From Mycolicibacterium chubuense (GTDB lineage Bacteria > Actinomycetota > Actinomycetes > Mycobacteriales > Mycobacteriaceae), in NCBI RefSeq assembly GCF_001044255.1, contig NZ_JYNX01000025.1, forward strand, positions 1 to 64,000: a stretch of DNA of 64,000 nt, read 5' to 3'. Positions 1 through 9,657 of the stretch are shown piece after piece (the first letter of the stretch is position 1; every line of letters starts with the position of its first letter). The notes under the pieces were generated by a model. It was given only the letters and a program-made list of their open reading frames with translations, had not been told where the DNA came from and searched no databases. The translations under genes were made by a program, and so were the position numbers.

Positions 1-145
1 CGGCGGTGCGATCCCCGGCGGACCCACGGGTAGCGGCGGGCCCGGCGGGGGCGGCGGCTCCATTCCCGGCGGACCCACCGGCAGTGGCGGACCCGGCGGC
101 GGCGGAGGCTGCGTGCCCGGCGTCGGTTGCGTCTCGGTTCCCTGA
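1..145 (+). CDS. C-terminal end of a Gly/Pro-rich repeat protein (partial)
   Basis: Reading from base 2, an open frame runs to a TGA at 143-145 and gives a 47-residue tail made almost only of Gly, Pro, Ser and Thr. Two copies of a 17-residue unit (IPGGPTGSGGPGGGGG followed by S or C) are encoded at 11-61 and 62-112, and the tail ends in a short Cys-containing segment, VPGVGCVSVP. The start lies outside the window. Such low-complexity tails occur on mycobacterial secreted or wall proteins, but no domain is visible here, so no function is assigned. The stop is 8 bases before the likely GTG start of the next gene, so the two may be cotranscribed. Confidence 0.6.
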   Translation, partial: GGAIPGGPTGSGGPGGGGGSIPGGPTGSGGPGGGGGCVPGVGCVSVP

Positions 146-153
146 GCCGGACG

Positions 154-831
154 GTGACCTCAGCTCGCCCCGCAGTGCTGTTCGATGTGGACGGCACCCT
201 GGTGGATTCCAATTATCTGCACGTGCACGCCTGGATCCAGGCCTTCCACGCTGAAGGTGTCGCGGTCGAGGCGTGGCGGATCCACCGCTGCATCGGGATG
301 GACGGCAGCACTCTGTTGCAGACCCTGGCCGGTGACGCCGATGACGACGGGCGAGACCGGTTGAAGGATCGGCACAGCGCGTTCCACCAGGAGAGCGCCC
401 ATCTGCTCACTCCCCTGCCCGGCGCCCGCGAACTGTTGCGGCGCGTCGCAGAGCTCGGGCTGCAGGTGGTGCTGGCGACCTCGGCGCCCGAGGACGAGTT
501 GGCGCTGCTGCGCAAGGTTCTCGACTGCGACGACGTGGTGTCCGAGGTCACCTCGTCCGAGGATGTCGAGACGGCCAAACCCCAGCCGGACATCGTGGAC
601 GTGGCGCTCGAGAAGGCCGGGGTGACCAACGACAACGCCGTCTTCGTTGGCGACGCGGTGTGGGACTGCGAAGCCGCGCGCCGGGCGGAGGTCACCTCGA
701 TCGGCGTGCTCAGTGGCGGGGTGTCGCGTGGCGAGCTGTCCGAGGCGGGCGCGGCGGCGGTGTTCGAGAACGCCGCCGAGCTGCTGGCCGAGCTCGACTC
801 GACCCCGATCGGGATGCTCGCTAGCGGCTGA
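154..831 (+). CDS. HAD-superfamily phosphatase
   Basis: A 225-residue HAD hydrolase of the beta-phosphoglucomutase/phosphoglycolate phosphatase type, expected to remove phosphate from a small metabolite in the cytosol. Motif I is FDVDGTL with the two catalytic Asp near residues 11 and 13. Motif II is the Ser/Thr in LATSAP, motif III is the Lys in TAKPQPD, and motif IV is [13 protein letters not shown] cap domain of helices follows motif I. I chose the GTG at 154 because it follows the upstream stop closely and removes a non-conserved extension; a TTG at 127 is the alternative and would overlap the previous gene. The 3' end overlaps the end of the convergent mmpL gene by 11 bases. The substrate cannot be told from sequence. 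Confidence 0.85.
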   Translation: MTSARPAVLFDVDGTLVDSNYLHVHAWIQAFHAEGVAVEAWRIHRCIGMDGSTLLQTLAGDADDDGRDRLKDRHSAFHQESAHLLTPLPGARELLRRVAELGLQVVLATSAPEDELALLRKVLDCDDVVSEVTSSEDVETAKPQPDIVDVALEKAGVTNDNAVFVGDAVWDCEAARRAEVTSIGVLSGGVSRGELSEAGAAAVFENAAELLAELDSTPIGMLASG

Positions 832-3646
832 GTGCGGCGAGTCTGCGCCGCGAGGCCAGGCTCTGAACCTGCTGTGGCCACCAGAACCAGCGGCCCAGCA
901 TCGCTGCGATCGCCGGCGTCATGAACGAGCGCACGATCAGCGTGTCGAACAGCAGTCCGAGCGCGATGGTGGTGCCCACCTGGGCCATCACCGCGAGGTC
1001 GCTGAACGCGAACGACGCCATCGTGAACGCGAAGACCAGCCCGGCCGACGTGACCACCGAGCCGGTGCCCGCCATGGCGCGGATGATGCCGGTCTTCAGC
1101 CCGCCCGCTTTCTCCTCCTTGAAGCGGGACACCAGGAGCAGGTTGTAGTCCGAACCGACCGCCAACAGCAGGATCACCGACATCGGCAGCACCATCCAGT
1201 GCAGCTCCAGCCCGATCAGGTGCTGCCACAGCAGAATCGACAGGCCGAACGACGCACCGAGGGACAACAGCACCGTGCCGACGATCACCGCGGCGGCCAC
1301 CGCGCTGCGGGTGATGATCAGCATGATGACGAAAATCAAGGTGACAGCGGCGATTCCGGCGATCAGCAGGTCGTAGTGTGAGCCGTCCTTCATGTCCTTG
1401 TACGTCGCCGCGGTGCCCGCGAGATAGACCTTGGCCCCTTCGAGCGGGGTGCCCTTGATCGCCTCCTTGGCCGCGGTCTTGATGGGGTCCACCCGGTTGA
1501 GGCCGTCGATCGTCGCCGGGTCGCCCTCGTGGCTGATGATGAAGCGCACCGACTTGCCGTCCGGCGAGATGAACTGGTCGATGCCGCGCTTGAAGTCCTT
1601 GTTGGTGAACACTTCCGGCGGCAGGTAGAACGAGTCGTCGTTGCGGGAGTCGTCGAACGCGTCGCCCATCGCCGACGAGTTCTCCTGCTGCGCCGCCATC
1701 TGGTCCTGCATGCTCTTCTGCGACTGGTACATCGTGAGCATCATCGACTTCATCGACCGCATGGTCTCGATCTGGCTGGGCAGCAATTCGACCAGCTGGG
1801 GCATCAGCGTGTCGAGGCGTTCCAGCTCGGGAATCAGGTTCGCGATGTCGTCGGACATCGTGTTGATGCCGTCGAGGGTGTCGAACACCGAGCGGATCGC
1901 CCAGCAGGCCGGGATGTCGTAGCAGTGCGGCTCCCAGTAGAAGTAGCTCCGCAGCGGCCGGATGAAATCGTCGAAGTCGGCGATGTTGTCGCGCAGTTGC
2001 GCGACGTCGACGGCGGTGTCCTTGGTCTTGATCACCATCTGATGCGTGGTGTCGCGCATCTGCTGGGTGATGCTGTACATCTTCTGCATCGTGTCGATGG
2101 TCTTCTGCATCTCGTCGGCCTGCACGAGCATGTCGGCCATCCGGTCCTGCTGATACTTCTGGTTCAGCTGCGTGAGCGTGCCCTGCATGCTCATCTGGAA
2201 CGGAATGGTGCTGTGCTTGATCGGTTTGCCGTCCGGCCGGGTGATCGTCTGCACGCGCGCGACCCCGGGCACCCGGAAGATGGCCTTGGCGATCTTGTCG
2301 ATGACGAGGAAGTCCGCCGGGTTCCGCAGGTCGTGGTCGCTCTGCACCATCAGCAGGTCGGGGTTCATCCGCGCGCTGCCGAAGTGGCGGTCGGCCGCGG
2401 CGTATCCGATGTTGGCGGGAATGTCCGAGGGCAGGTAGTTCTTCGCGTCGTAATTCGTCTTGTAGCCCGGCAGCGTCACCAGGCCGATCAGCGCCAGCGC
2501 CAGCGTCGCGGCGAGCACCGGCCCGGGCCAGCGCACCACCATCGTCCCGATCCGCCGCCAGCCGCGTGAACTGATCGCCCGCTTGGGCGTGAAGGCTCCG
2601 AAGCGGCCCGCCACCACGACCATCGCGGGCCCCAGCGTCATCGCGGCCAGCACCGCCACCAGCGTGCCCACCGCACACGGCACGCCGAGCGAATTGAAGT
2701 ACGGCAGCCGGGTGAAGCTCAGGCACAGCATGGCGCCGGCGATCGTCAGCCCGGAGCCGAGGATCACGTGCGCGGTCCCGTGGAACATCGTGTAGTACGC
2801 CGACACCCGGTCTTCGCCGGCCCCGAGCGCTTCCTGATAGCGGCCGATCGCGAAGATCGCGTAGTCGGTGCCTGCGGCGATCACCATCAACACCAGCAGG
2901 TTCACCGCGAACGTGGACAACCCGATGATGTTGTTCGTCGCAAGGAACGCGACGATCCCGCGGGCAGCGCCGAGTTCGATGAACACCATGAACAGGATCA
3001 GCACCATGGTCACGATCGACCGGTAGACCAGCAGCAGCATGATCGCGATGACGCCGATGGTGATGAGCGTGACGCGGAAGATGCTCTTGTCGCCGGCGTG
3101 GTGCTGGTCGGCGATCAGGGGCGCCGGGCCGGTGACGTACGTCGTCATCCCGGGCGGCGGCGGTGTGGTGTCGATGATTTCGCGGACCGCCGCGACCGAT
3201 TCGTTGGCCAGCGGCTCGCCCTGGTTGCCGTGCAGATAGATCTGGACGTAGGCGGCTTTGCCGTCGGCACTCTGGGCGCCCGACGCGGTGAGCGGGTCGC
3301 CCCAGAAATCCGCGACGTGCTGGATGTGGGCTTTGTCGGCTTCGAGCTTGTCGACCAGCGTGTCGTAGAAGCGGTGGGCCGCGTCGCCGAGTGGCTGATC
3401 CCCCTCGAGGACGATCATCGCGGTGCTGTCGGAGTCGAACTCCTCGAAGTTCGCGCCGATCTGCTTCATCGAGACGTACGCGGGACCGTCCTTGGCGGCG
3501 AGGCCGACGGTGCGATCCTCCCCGACCTTCTCCAGCGACGGGACGAACACGTTGGTGGCGATGGTCAGCAGCAACCAGCCGAGCAGGATGGGCACAGCGA
3601 GGACGCGGACGATCCGCGCCACTCCCCTGCGCTCATTTCCCGTCAT
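821..3646 (-). CDS. MmpL-family RND transporter
   Basis: A 941-residue inner-membrane transporter of the mycobacterial MmpL family, which exports lipids, glycolipids or siderophores to the outer envelope using the proton gradient. Architecture: one N-terminal membrane helix (about 13-33), a first periplasmic loop (about 40-190), five membrane helices (about 195-370), a second periplasmic loop with long coiled-coil-prone stretches rich in Met/Gln (about 400-750), and a second helix bundle (about 755-925). The N-terminal sequence [12 protein letters not shown] resembles the MmpL4/MmpL5 group. No mmpS partner lies beside it: upstream is a divergent primase/polymerase gene and downstream a convergent HAD gene. 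The ATG at 3646 is preceded by a G-rich stretch. The cargo is unknown. Confidence 0.92.
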   Translation of the reverse strand: MTGNERRGVARIVRVLAVPILLGWLLLTIATNVFVPSLEKVGEDRTVGLAAKDGPAYVSMKQIGANFEEFDSDSTAMIVLEGDQPLGDAAHRFYDTLVDKLEADKAHIQHVADFWGDPLTASGAQSADGKAAYVQIYLHGNQGEPLANESVAAVREIIDTTPPPPGMTTYVTGPAPLIADQHHAGDKSIFRVTLITIGVIAIMLLLVYRSIVTMVLILFMVFIELGAARGIVAFLATNNIIGLSTFAVNLLVLMVIAAGTDYAIFAIGRYQEALGAGEDRVSAYYTMFHGTAHVILGSGLTIAGAMLCLSFTRLPYFNSLGVPCAVGTLVAVLAAMTLGPAMVVVAGRFGAFTPKRAISSRGWRRIGTMVVRWPGPVLAATLALALIGLVTLPGYKTNYDAKNYLPSDIPANIGYAAADRHFGSARMNPDLLMVQSDHDLRNPADFLVIDKIAKAIFRVPGVARVQTITRPDGKPIKHSTIPFQMSMQGTLTQLNQKYQQDRMADMLVQADEMQKTIDTMQKMYSITQQMRDTTHQMVIKTKDTAVDVAQLRDNIADFDDFIRPLRSYFYWEPHCYDIPACWAIRSVFDTLDGINTMSDDIANLIPELERLDTLMPQLVELLPSQIETMRSMKSMMLTMYQSQKSMQDQMAAQQENSSAMGDAFDDSRNDDSFYLPPEVFTNKDFKRGIDQFISPDGKSVRFIISHEGDPATIDGLNRVDPIKTAAKEAIKGTPLEGAKVYLAGTAATYKDMKDGSHYDLLIAGIAAVTLIFVIMLIITRSAVAAAVIVGTVLLSLGASFGLSILLWQHLIGLELHWMVLPMSVILLLAVGSDYNLLLVSRFKEEKAGGLKTGIIRAMAGTGSVVTSAGLVFAFTMASFAFSDLAVMAQVGTTIALGLLFDTLIVRSFMTPAIAAMLGRWFWWPQQVQSLASRRRLAALSR

Positions 3647-3843
3647 AAGGTGCCCCCATCAGGCCGGACACGGCCCGTTCCAGGAGCCGCTCGCGTACTG
3701 CTCCGCGCGTCGAGTGATACACAACTAGCCAATCAAAGCATCTGCTGTCAATCGGGGTGGACGACGTTGCCGGATGTCAGGGTTTTCTCAGATGTCCGGT
3801 CTGGCGACGGGGTTGCCGGTGACCCGGTCCGTAGGCTGAACGG

Positions 3844-4794
3844 ATGGCCGGGGAGGAGCGCGCCGGGGTCGAGCTGACCAACCTCGACCAACCGCTGGCG
3901 AGCGACGCCGATGCCACCAAGCGCGACCTCGTCGACTATCTGGACGCCGTCGCCGACCGGATCCTGCCGGTGCTCACCGGCCGGCCGCTGACGGTGCTGC
4001 GCGTGTTGCGCGGCCGGGCGCCCTTCATGCAGAAGAACGTGCCGAAGTACACGCCCGACTGGGTGCGCACCGTGACGATCTGGGCGGAGTCGTCGCATCG
4101 GGAGATCCGCTACGCCGTCTGCGACGACCGGCGCACGCTGCTGTGGCTGGCCAACCAACGTGCCGTCGAATATCACCCGGCCCTGGGTCTGGCCGAGGAC
4201 ATCTACCGGCCGACGCACCTGATCCTGGATCTCGATCCGCCCACCGGCGAGGACTTCGCGGCGGTGGTCGCCGTGGCCGGTCTGGTGCGGCAGGCGTTGC
4301 GCGACGTGGGCTTGGCGGGTGCGGTGAAAACCAGCGGGTCGCGCGGCCTGCACATCTTCGTGCCGATCGACGACAGCGCCCCGGTCGACGACGTCGCCGC
4401 GGCGACGCGCGCACTCGCCGCCCGTGCCGAAGCGCTCGACCCGTCGATCGCCACGACCGCGTTCATCGTGGCCGACCGCGCGGGCAAGGTCTTCGTCGAC
4501 GCCACGCGCGCCGGCGGAGCCACCGTGGCGGCCGCGTACAGTCCGCGGCTGCGACCGGGCACGCCGGTGTCGTTCCCGGTCGCCTGGTCGGACCTGGACC
4601 GGGTGACGCCGGCCGACTTCACGGTCAGGACGGCGGTCGCCCTCCTCGAGGGGCGCGACCCGTGGGCCGAGGCGATGCCGGCTCCCCAGCGACTGCCCGA
4701 GGAGTTGATCGCCCACGGCCGGACCATCCCGGTCGCCCGGGTGGCAGCAATGCACGAGGGCAAGCGGCGGGCCCGGGCCCGTCGCGGCGACTAA
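3844..4794 (+). CDS. LigD-type polymerase/primase domain protein (PolDom, stand-alone)
   Basis: A 316-residue archaeo-eukaryotic primase-superfamily protein equivalent to the polymerase domain of LigD but without ligase or nuclease domains. Members are template-directed polymerases that prefer ribonucleotides and fill short gaps in DNA repair. The metal-binding pair is seen as LILDLDPP (Asp129 and Asp131), and the nucleotide-binding SxH motif as SGSRGLHIFVPI (His170). Length and N-terminus fit the mycobacterial PolD1/Prim-PolC group (I recall Rv3730c and MSMEG_6301). The basic tail KRRARARR may bind DNA. No ku or ligD gene is nearby. Its stop overlaps the stop of the convergent STAS gene (shared CTAA at 4791-4794). 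Confidence 0.88.
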   Translation: MAGEERAGVELTNLDQPLASDADATKRDLVDYLDAVADRILPVLTGRPLTVLRVLRGRAPFMQKNVPKYTPDWVRTVTIWAESSHREIRYAVCDDRRTLLWLANQRAVEYHPALGLAEDIYRPTHLILDLDPPTGEDFAAVVAVAGLVRQALRDVGLAGAVKTSGSRGLHIFVPIDDSAPVDDVAAATRALAARAEALDPSIATTAFIVADRAGKVFVDATRAGGATVAAAYSPRLRPGTPVSFPVAWSDLDRVTPADFTVRTAVALLEGRDPWAEAMPAPQRLPEELIAHGRTIPVARVAAMHEGKRRARARRGD

Positions 4795-5105
4795 TCGGAG
4801 CCGGCGGGTTTCACCGTCACCACGTTGGTGAGGCCGCTGACCGTGAGCACCGGCATCAGGATCGGGTTGGCGACCACGTCGATCGTGTCGGCATGCTCGA
4901 ACAACACGTTGATCGCTGCGCTGTCGAGGTAGTCGACGCTGCTGAAATCGAGCTGGAGCGTGGCGCCGTCGACACGGTCGCCGACGGCCTCGCCGATCGC
5001 CGCGGAGAATTCGGCGATGTTGCTCAGGTCGAGCTCGCCGACGGCCGTCAACACCACGGTGCCGTCCTCGCGACGATCGGTGCGCAGCCGCAGCGGAGTC
5101 GCCAT
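4791..5105 (-). CDS. STAS-domain anti-sigma factor antagonist (second of two)
   Basis: A 104-residue single STAS-domain protein of the RsbV/SpoIIAA type. In partner-switching systems the unphosphorylated form binds the anti-sigma kinase and frees a sigma factor; phosphorylation of a conserved Ser or Thr switches it off, and a PP2C phosphatase reverses this. The segment VDYLDSAAINVLFEH carries the expected phosphoacceptor Ser (about 62) at the start of the helix. The ATG at 5103-5105 overlaps the TGA of the giant upstream kinase gene (ATGA), so translation is probably coupled. That upstream protein contains both a phosphatase and an RsbW-like kinase domain, so this STAS protein is a plausible substrate of both. 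Confidence 0.87.
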   Translation of the reverse strand: MATPLRLRTDRREDGTVVLTAVGELDLSNIAEFSAAIGEAVGDRVDGATLQLDFSSVDYLDSAAINVLFEHADTIDVVANPILMPVLTVSGLTNVVTVKPAGSD

Positions 5106-8100
5106 CACCCAATCCTCGTCTGCATGTGCACCCTGGTGCCGGTCGCCTGGGAGTCGATGGTGACATCCTGCATCAACGCCCGCATCAACCCGAGACCGCG
5201 TCCACGGTGCAGGGCCGGCGCGTCGGCCGGCGCCTTCCATGTCCCGGTGTCGATGACGGTCACGTGCAGATCGTCGGCGAACGCGGTGGCCTTCAACTGC
5301 ACCGTGCCGCCCGGGAGGTCGCGGTGACCGTGTTCGATCGCGTTGGCGAGTGCCTCGCCGGCCGCGATCAACACGTCCAGGGTCTGCTCGGCGTCGACGC
5401 CTGCGCTGCCGAGCCAGGTGCGCAGCGCGGTCCGACTGGGCGCCAATTCGGCCACGTCCGCGGGGAATTCGAGTTCGAGCGGCGCGGGCTGGCGGTAGAG
5501 CAGCAAGGCGACGTCGTCGTCGTAGCCGTTGACCGGTGTCAGCCGCGACATGATCACGTCGGCCAATTCGTCGAGCGCGGTCGCCCGGTTCTCGCCGACG
5601 ACGCCGGTCGCCCGGGCGATGCCGTCGTCGATCGACTCGCGGCGCCGCTCCACCAGGCCGTCGGTGTAGAGCAGCAGGGTCGCGCGGGGCGGCATCGTGA
5701 CGCTGGTTTCGGGCCGGCTGTCGGCGAACTTCACCGCCAGCGGCGTCGAGCGCGCGTCGTCGAGAAGGTGGGTGGTGTGGTCGGCGAGCACCAGAATGGG
5801 AGGTGGATGCCCCGCGCAGGAATAGACCAGCTCCCCGGTGCCCGGCGTGAGCATCGCGCAGAAGACCGTGGTGCAGCGGGCACCGGGCAGCCGCGCCGCG
5901 AATCGGTCGAGCGCAGACAGCGCCGCGGCCGGGCTGGGGTGCTCGAGCAGCAGCGCCCGGCACGCGCTGCGGAGCTGTCCCATCACCGTCGCGGCGGCGA
6001 GGCCGTGCCCGACGCAGTCCCCCACGATCAAGCCGATCCGGCCGTCGTCGAGGTCCACCACGTCGTACCAGTCGCCACCGACCTGCAGCGGCCGGGTGGC
6101 GGGTTGGTAGCGCACCGCGAATCCGGTCGACAGCGCCGGACCCAGAATCGCGTGTTGCAGCGCGAGCGCGGTCTCCCGCTGCTGGTCGATCTGGTGCACC
6201 CGCTGCAGACCCTGCCCGAGCCTGCCCGCGAGCACCGTGAGCAGTGTGTGGTCTTCGGAGGTGAAGCGGCGCTGCTCGAACAACTCGATGTACATCACCA
6301 GCACACCGCGGGGGTGCCGCAGGGCCACCCCGGCCGCCCCCGGTTCCGACGTCGCCGGGTCGAGCAGATCGTCGTCGCGCAGTGCGGTGATCGCCCGGCG
6401 GGAACGGGGTGACAGGTCGTCCCAACCCGCGACGGCCTCCCCCACGCACACGACGTCGGGGGACGCGGTCCGGCCTCCCGCGCCCGAATCGTCGGCCGGC
6501 ATGGTGACGGCCAGTACCCGACGGGCGTGCCACACCGCCCGCAACTGCTCGGCGGCGGCCAGCACGGCGTCGTCGAGCGTATCTGCCTGTGCCAGTGCAT
6601 CACTCAGCGACGACAGCGCCGTCTCGCGCTGCACCACATAGTGCTCGGCCGTGACGTCGCGCATCGTGCCGACCACGACCTCGCGGCCGGTGCCGGGATC
6701 TTCGGCGTGGGTGAACGTCGCCGTGACCCACAGCCGGTGCCCGTCGCGGTGCGTGACCGGAACCTCACTGATGGTGCCGTGCGGTTGATCCATCAGGCTG
6801 CCGAACGCCTCGGTCACCTCGCGGTGCGCGTCGGCATCCGTGTCGGCCGCCGGCCACCACGGGTACATCGGTTCGTAGGGCAGACCGGACGCGTCGAAAC
6901 CGAGGATGTCGGTGAACGCCCCGTTGATCTCGACGACGGCGCCGCTGTCGTCGCACACGAAGAACGCTTCCTGCAGCGAATCCACCAGTGCCGTGCGCCA
7001 GCGGGCGTGATGGTCACGCAGCCGGGCCAATTCGACGTTCGCGCGGACCCGGGCGAGCAACTCGGCCGCGGCGAACGGTTTCACCAGGTAGTCGTCGGCG
7101 CCGGCCTGCAGGCCGCTGATCGACGCCTCCTGACCGGCGCGGGCCGACAGCAGCAGCACCGGAACAGCGGCGGTCCGGCGGTCGGCGCGCAGCGCCGACA
7201 CCAGCGCCAGACCGTCGAGGCCGGGCATCATCACGTCGCTGACCACCATCTCCGGCGGGTCGGCGCGGATGGCGTCGAGGGCTTGCCGGCCGTCGGTGAC
7301 CGCATCGACCTGATAGCCGTCAGAGCGCAGCAGCCTGGTCAGATAATCCCGCATGTCGGAATTGTCGTCGGCCACCAACACCCGGATCGGTGCCGCGGAA
7401 CTCGTCGCCGGCACCGGAGAAGTCTCCGATGTCACTGCGGCATCCGGCTTTTCGCCGTCTTCGCCCGGAGTCCAGCGCAGCGCCTCCTCGATGTAGGCGT
7501 TCGCGCCGGCGCCGATGCGGCGGCTCACCGTCGAGGCGATCGCATCGGGAGGCAGATGGGCCGTGCCGAACGGCAGCCGGATCGTGAAGGTGGTGCCGGA
7601 CCCGTGCACGCTGTCGACGTCGATCCGACCGCCGTGCAGGTCGATCAGTTCCTTCACCAGCGCCAGGCCGATGCCGCTGCCCTCGTGGGACCGTGCCTGC
7701 ACGTTCTCGATGCGGTGGAAACGCTCGAACAGCCGCGGGATCTCGTCGGGAGCCACGCCGATCCCGGTGTCGGACACCACGATCACGGCCTCGTCGCCGT
7801 CGCGGCGGACACGCACGGAGATGGTGCCCTCGAACGTGAACTTCACCGCGTTGGACAGCAGGTTGAAGATCACCTTCTCCCACATGTCGGTGTCCACGTA
7901 GACGGGCTCGTCCTGTGGTCGGCAGTCCACCGCATAGGTCAGGCCCGCCCGCTCGACGGCGGACCGGAACACGCTGGCGAGTTCGGCGGTCAGCGAACCG
8001 ATGTCGACCGGTGCGTAGGTGGCCTGGGTGCGACCGGCTTCGATGCGGGAGAAGTCGAGCAGCGTGTTGACCAGTTTCGTAAGCCGTAATCCGTTGCGCC

Positions 8101-9250
8101 ACACCACGTCCAGCTCTGCCCGCGTCGCGGCGTCGACGTCATCGCGCCGGCGCATTTCGGCGACGGGGTCCAGGATCAGAGTCAGAGGGGTGCGGAACTC
8201 GTGGCTGATGTTGGAGAAGAACGTGGTCTTCGCGCGGTCGAGCTCGGCGAGTTCCTCAGCCCGTCGCTCCTGGGCCCGGTAGCTGCGGGCCAGGCTGACA
8301 CCCGCGGCGATGTGGCCGGCCACCAGCGCGACGAAGCCGCGGTACCCGTCGTCGAGCGGACGGTAGCGATTCAGTCCGGCGACCAGGAATCCCAGGGGCG
8401 CACCCGCCTGTGGCAGCAGCGGTGTCACGAGCGCCTGCGCCGGCGGGTCCCGCCACTCACCCGTCGGCATCGGCGGGAACGAGCCGAGGTCGACGACCAC
8501 CGTCTCCCCCGCGGCCGCTTCGGCGGCCGGCCAGACGCCGCCGCCCGCGGTGATCACCGCGGGCGCGGCCGGATGGTCCACGCCGACACCGCTCATGCCG
8601 ACCAGCCGTGCGCTGCCGTCGCTGTCGAACAGGTACGTCAGCGTGAACGGCAGGTCGCGCAGGTTGTGGCCCAGTTGCCTGTCGGCGAAGGCCAGGATTT
8701 CGGTCTCGGTCCGGGCCACGGTCGGATCCGAGCCCAGGTCCCGGAGCGTGGCCATCCGGCGCTCGCCGATCACCTGCACGGTGTCTTCGCTGACCACGCA
8801 GAGCATCCCGACCACGTTCCCGTCGTCGTCGCGCAGCGGGCTGTAGGAGAAGGTGTGGTAGGACTCCTCCGGGTATCCCGACCGCTCGAGGAACAACAGG
8901 AGCGCGACATCCCAGGTCGCGTCACCTGTCGTCATCACGTGGTCGATCCGCGGATAGACGTCCGACCAGATCTCCGCCCAGACCTCGGGTGCCGGTCGAC
9001 CCAACGCCCAGGGATATTTGCGCCCCAACGTATCTCGCCGGTAGGCCTCGTTGCAGAAGAAGGTCAGCTCCGGACCCCACGCCATCCACATCGAGAACCG
9101 GGACGACAGCAGGATGCTCACGGCGGTCTGCAGGCTCTGGGCCCACCCCTCGGGCGGACCGAGCGGGGTGGCCGACCAGTCGACCCGGGCGAGGTCACGG
9201 CCGACCTCACCCCCGGAGGCGAAGACCTCGACGCGCTCGGACTCCGTCAC
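5105..9250 (-). CDS. Hybrid histidine kinase / receiver / SpoIIE phosphatase / RsbW-like kinase fusion
   Basis: A 1381-residue cytosolic signalling protein. Domains in order: an N-terminal PAS-like sensor (about 20-160); a GAF-like region (about 175-330); HisKA with phospho-His 350 in ISHEFRTPL; HATPase with an N box near 463 and GSGIGLALVKELI; a receiver domain with phospho-Asp 672 in VVSDVMMPG; a PAS domain (about 740-860); a GAF domain (about 870-1020); a SpoIIE/PP2C phosphatase with GDCVGHG near 1077; and a C-terminal anti-sigma-type HATPase with EALANAIEHG near 1303. Two-component sensing and sigma-factor partner switching are thus joined in one chain. The GTG at 9250 overlaps the TGA of the upstream STAS gene (GTGA) and its own TGA overlaps the next STAS start (ATGA). 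No membrane segment is seen. Mycobacterial Rv1364c is a smaller fusion of related parts. Confidence 0.9.
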   Translation of the reverse strand: MTESERVEVFASGGEVGRDLARVDWSATPLGPPEGWAQSLQTAVSILLSSRFSMWMAWGPELTFFCNEAYRRDTLGRKYPWALGRPAPEVWAEIWSDVYPRIDHVMTTGDATWDVALLLFLERSGYPEESYHTFSYSPLRDDDGNVVGMLCVVSEDTVQVIGERRMATLRDLGSDPTVARTETEILAFADRQLGHNLRDLPFTLTYLFDSDGSARLVGMSGVGVDHPAAPAVITAGGGVWPAAEAAAGETVVVDLGSFPPMPTGEWRDPPAQALVTPLLPQAGAPLGFLVAGLNRYRPLDDGYRGFVALVAGHIAAGVSLARSYRAQERRAEELAELDRAKTTFFSNISHEFRTPLTLILDPVAEMRRRDDVDAATRAELDVVWRNGLRLTKLVNTLLDFSRIEAGRTQATYAPVDIGSLTAELASVFRSAVERAGLTYAVDCRPQDEPVYVDTDMWEKVIFNLLSNAVKFTFEGTISVRVRRDGDEAVIVVSDTGIGVAPDEIPRLFERFHRIENVQARSHEGSGIGLALVKELIDLHGGRIDVDSVHGSGTTFTIRLPFGTAHLPPDAIASTVSRRIGAGANAYIEEALRWTPGEDGEKPDAAVTSETSPVPATSSAAPIRVLVADDNSDMRDYLTRLLRSDGYQVDAVTDGRQALDAIRADPPEMVVSDVMMPGLDGLALVSALRADRRTAAVPVLLLSARAGQEASISGLQAGADDYLVKPFAAAELLARVRANVELARLRDHHARWRTALVDSLQEAFFVCDDSGAVVEINGAFTDILGFDASGLPYEPMYPWWPAADTDADAHREVTEAFGSLMDQPHGTISEVPVTHRDGHRLWVTATFTHAEDPGTGREVVVGTMRDVTAEHYVVQRETALSSLSDALAQADTLDDAVLAAAEQLRAVWHARRVLAVTMPADDSGAGGRTASPDVVCVGEAVAGWDDLSPRSRRAITALRDDDLLDPATSEPGAAGVALRHPRGVLVMYIELFEQRRFTSEDHTLLTVLAGRLGQGLQRVHQIDQQRETALALQHAILGPALSTGFAVRYQPATRPLQVGGDWYDVVDLDDGRIGLIVGDCVGHGLAAATVMGQLRSACRALLLEHPSPAAALSALDRFAARLPGARCTTVFCAMLTPGTGELVYSCAGHPPPILVLADHTTHLLDDARSTPLAVKFADSRPETSVTMPPRATLLLYTDGLVERRRESIDDGIARATGVVGENRATALDELADVIMSRLTPVNGYDDDVALLLYRQPAPLELEFPADVAELAPSRTALRTWLGSAGVDAEQTLDVLIAAGEALANAIEHGHRDLPGGTVQLKATAFADDLHVTVIDTGTWKAPADAPALHRGRGLGLMRALMQDVTIDSQATGTRVHMQTRIG

Positions 9251-9612
9251 GGCGGGCCGGCATCCGCTGCGAGCGCGTCCGCGATCGACGGATAGGGCCG
9301 CAGGACCCTGTCCAGCTTGGTGACTTCGATGGGCCGGACCACCTCGGGATTGGTGGCCACCACCCGCACGGCGATGCCGTCGGCGAGTCCGCTTTCGTAG
9401 CAACCGAGTACGGCGTTGAGACCGGCGCTGCCGAAGTACGTCACGTTGGCCAGCTCGATGACCAGAGCCCGCGCCGGCGCGGACGCGCTCGCCTGCAGAC
9501 CGTCGTCGAGCGCGCTGACGAGCCGGTCGACCGTGTTCGAGTCGACGTCGCCGCGGACGCACACCACCACCGCGCCACCGTCAACTTCCTGCACAACGTC
9601 CAGTTGCCCCAC
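9247..9612 (-). CDS. STAS-domain anti-sigma factor antagonist (first of two)
   Basis: A 121-residue STAS-domain protein. The core reads GDVDSNTVDRL, then VIELANVTYFGSAGLNAVLG, where the Ser in FGSAG is the expected phosphoacceptor. It would bind or be phosphorylated by an RsbW-type kinase. The stop codon overlaps the GTG start of the following kinase/phosphatase fusion by three bases, so both are likely made in fixed ratio. It is clearly distinct from the second STAS gene at the other end of the operon, suggesting two outputs or an input and an output antagonist. The upstream PAS-ANTAR gene is on the same strand 45 bases away. Confidence 0.85.
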   Translation of the reverse strand: MGQLDVVQEVDGGAVVVCVRGDVDSNTVDRLVSALDDGLQASASAPARALVIELANVTYFGSAGLNAVLGCYESGLADGIAVRVVATNPEVVRPIEVTKLDRVLRPYPSIADALAADAGPP

Positions 9613-9657
9613 GCACCCTCGTATACGCCACCCGCCGGATCACTGCCAACACCGACC

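Noticed and set aside
213-2726. Long open frame on the minus strand across the HAD and mmpL genes
   Set aside because: It is a shadow frame of mmpL and HAD coding sequence in G+C-rich DNA, with Arg/Gly/Asp/His-rich nonsense composition.
5106-6533. Extension of the second STAS gene to 580 residues
   Set aside because: The extension is antisense-phase sequence inside the kinase fusion; only the last 104 residues, from the ATG at 5105, form a domain.
9251-9562. Extension of the kinase fusion upstream of 9250
   Set aside because: It overlaps the STAS gene in another frame and is Arg-rich; the GTG at 9250 gives a normal start with GTGA overlap.
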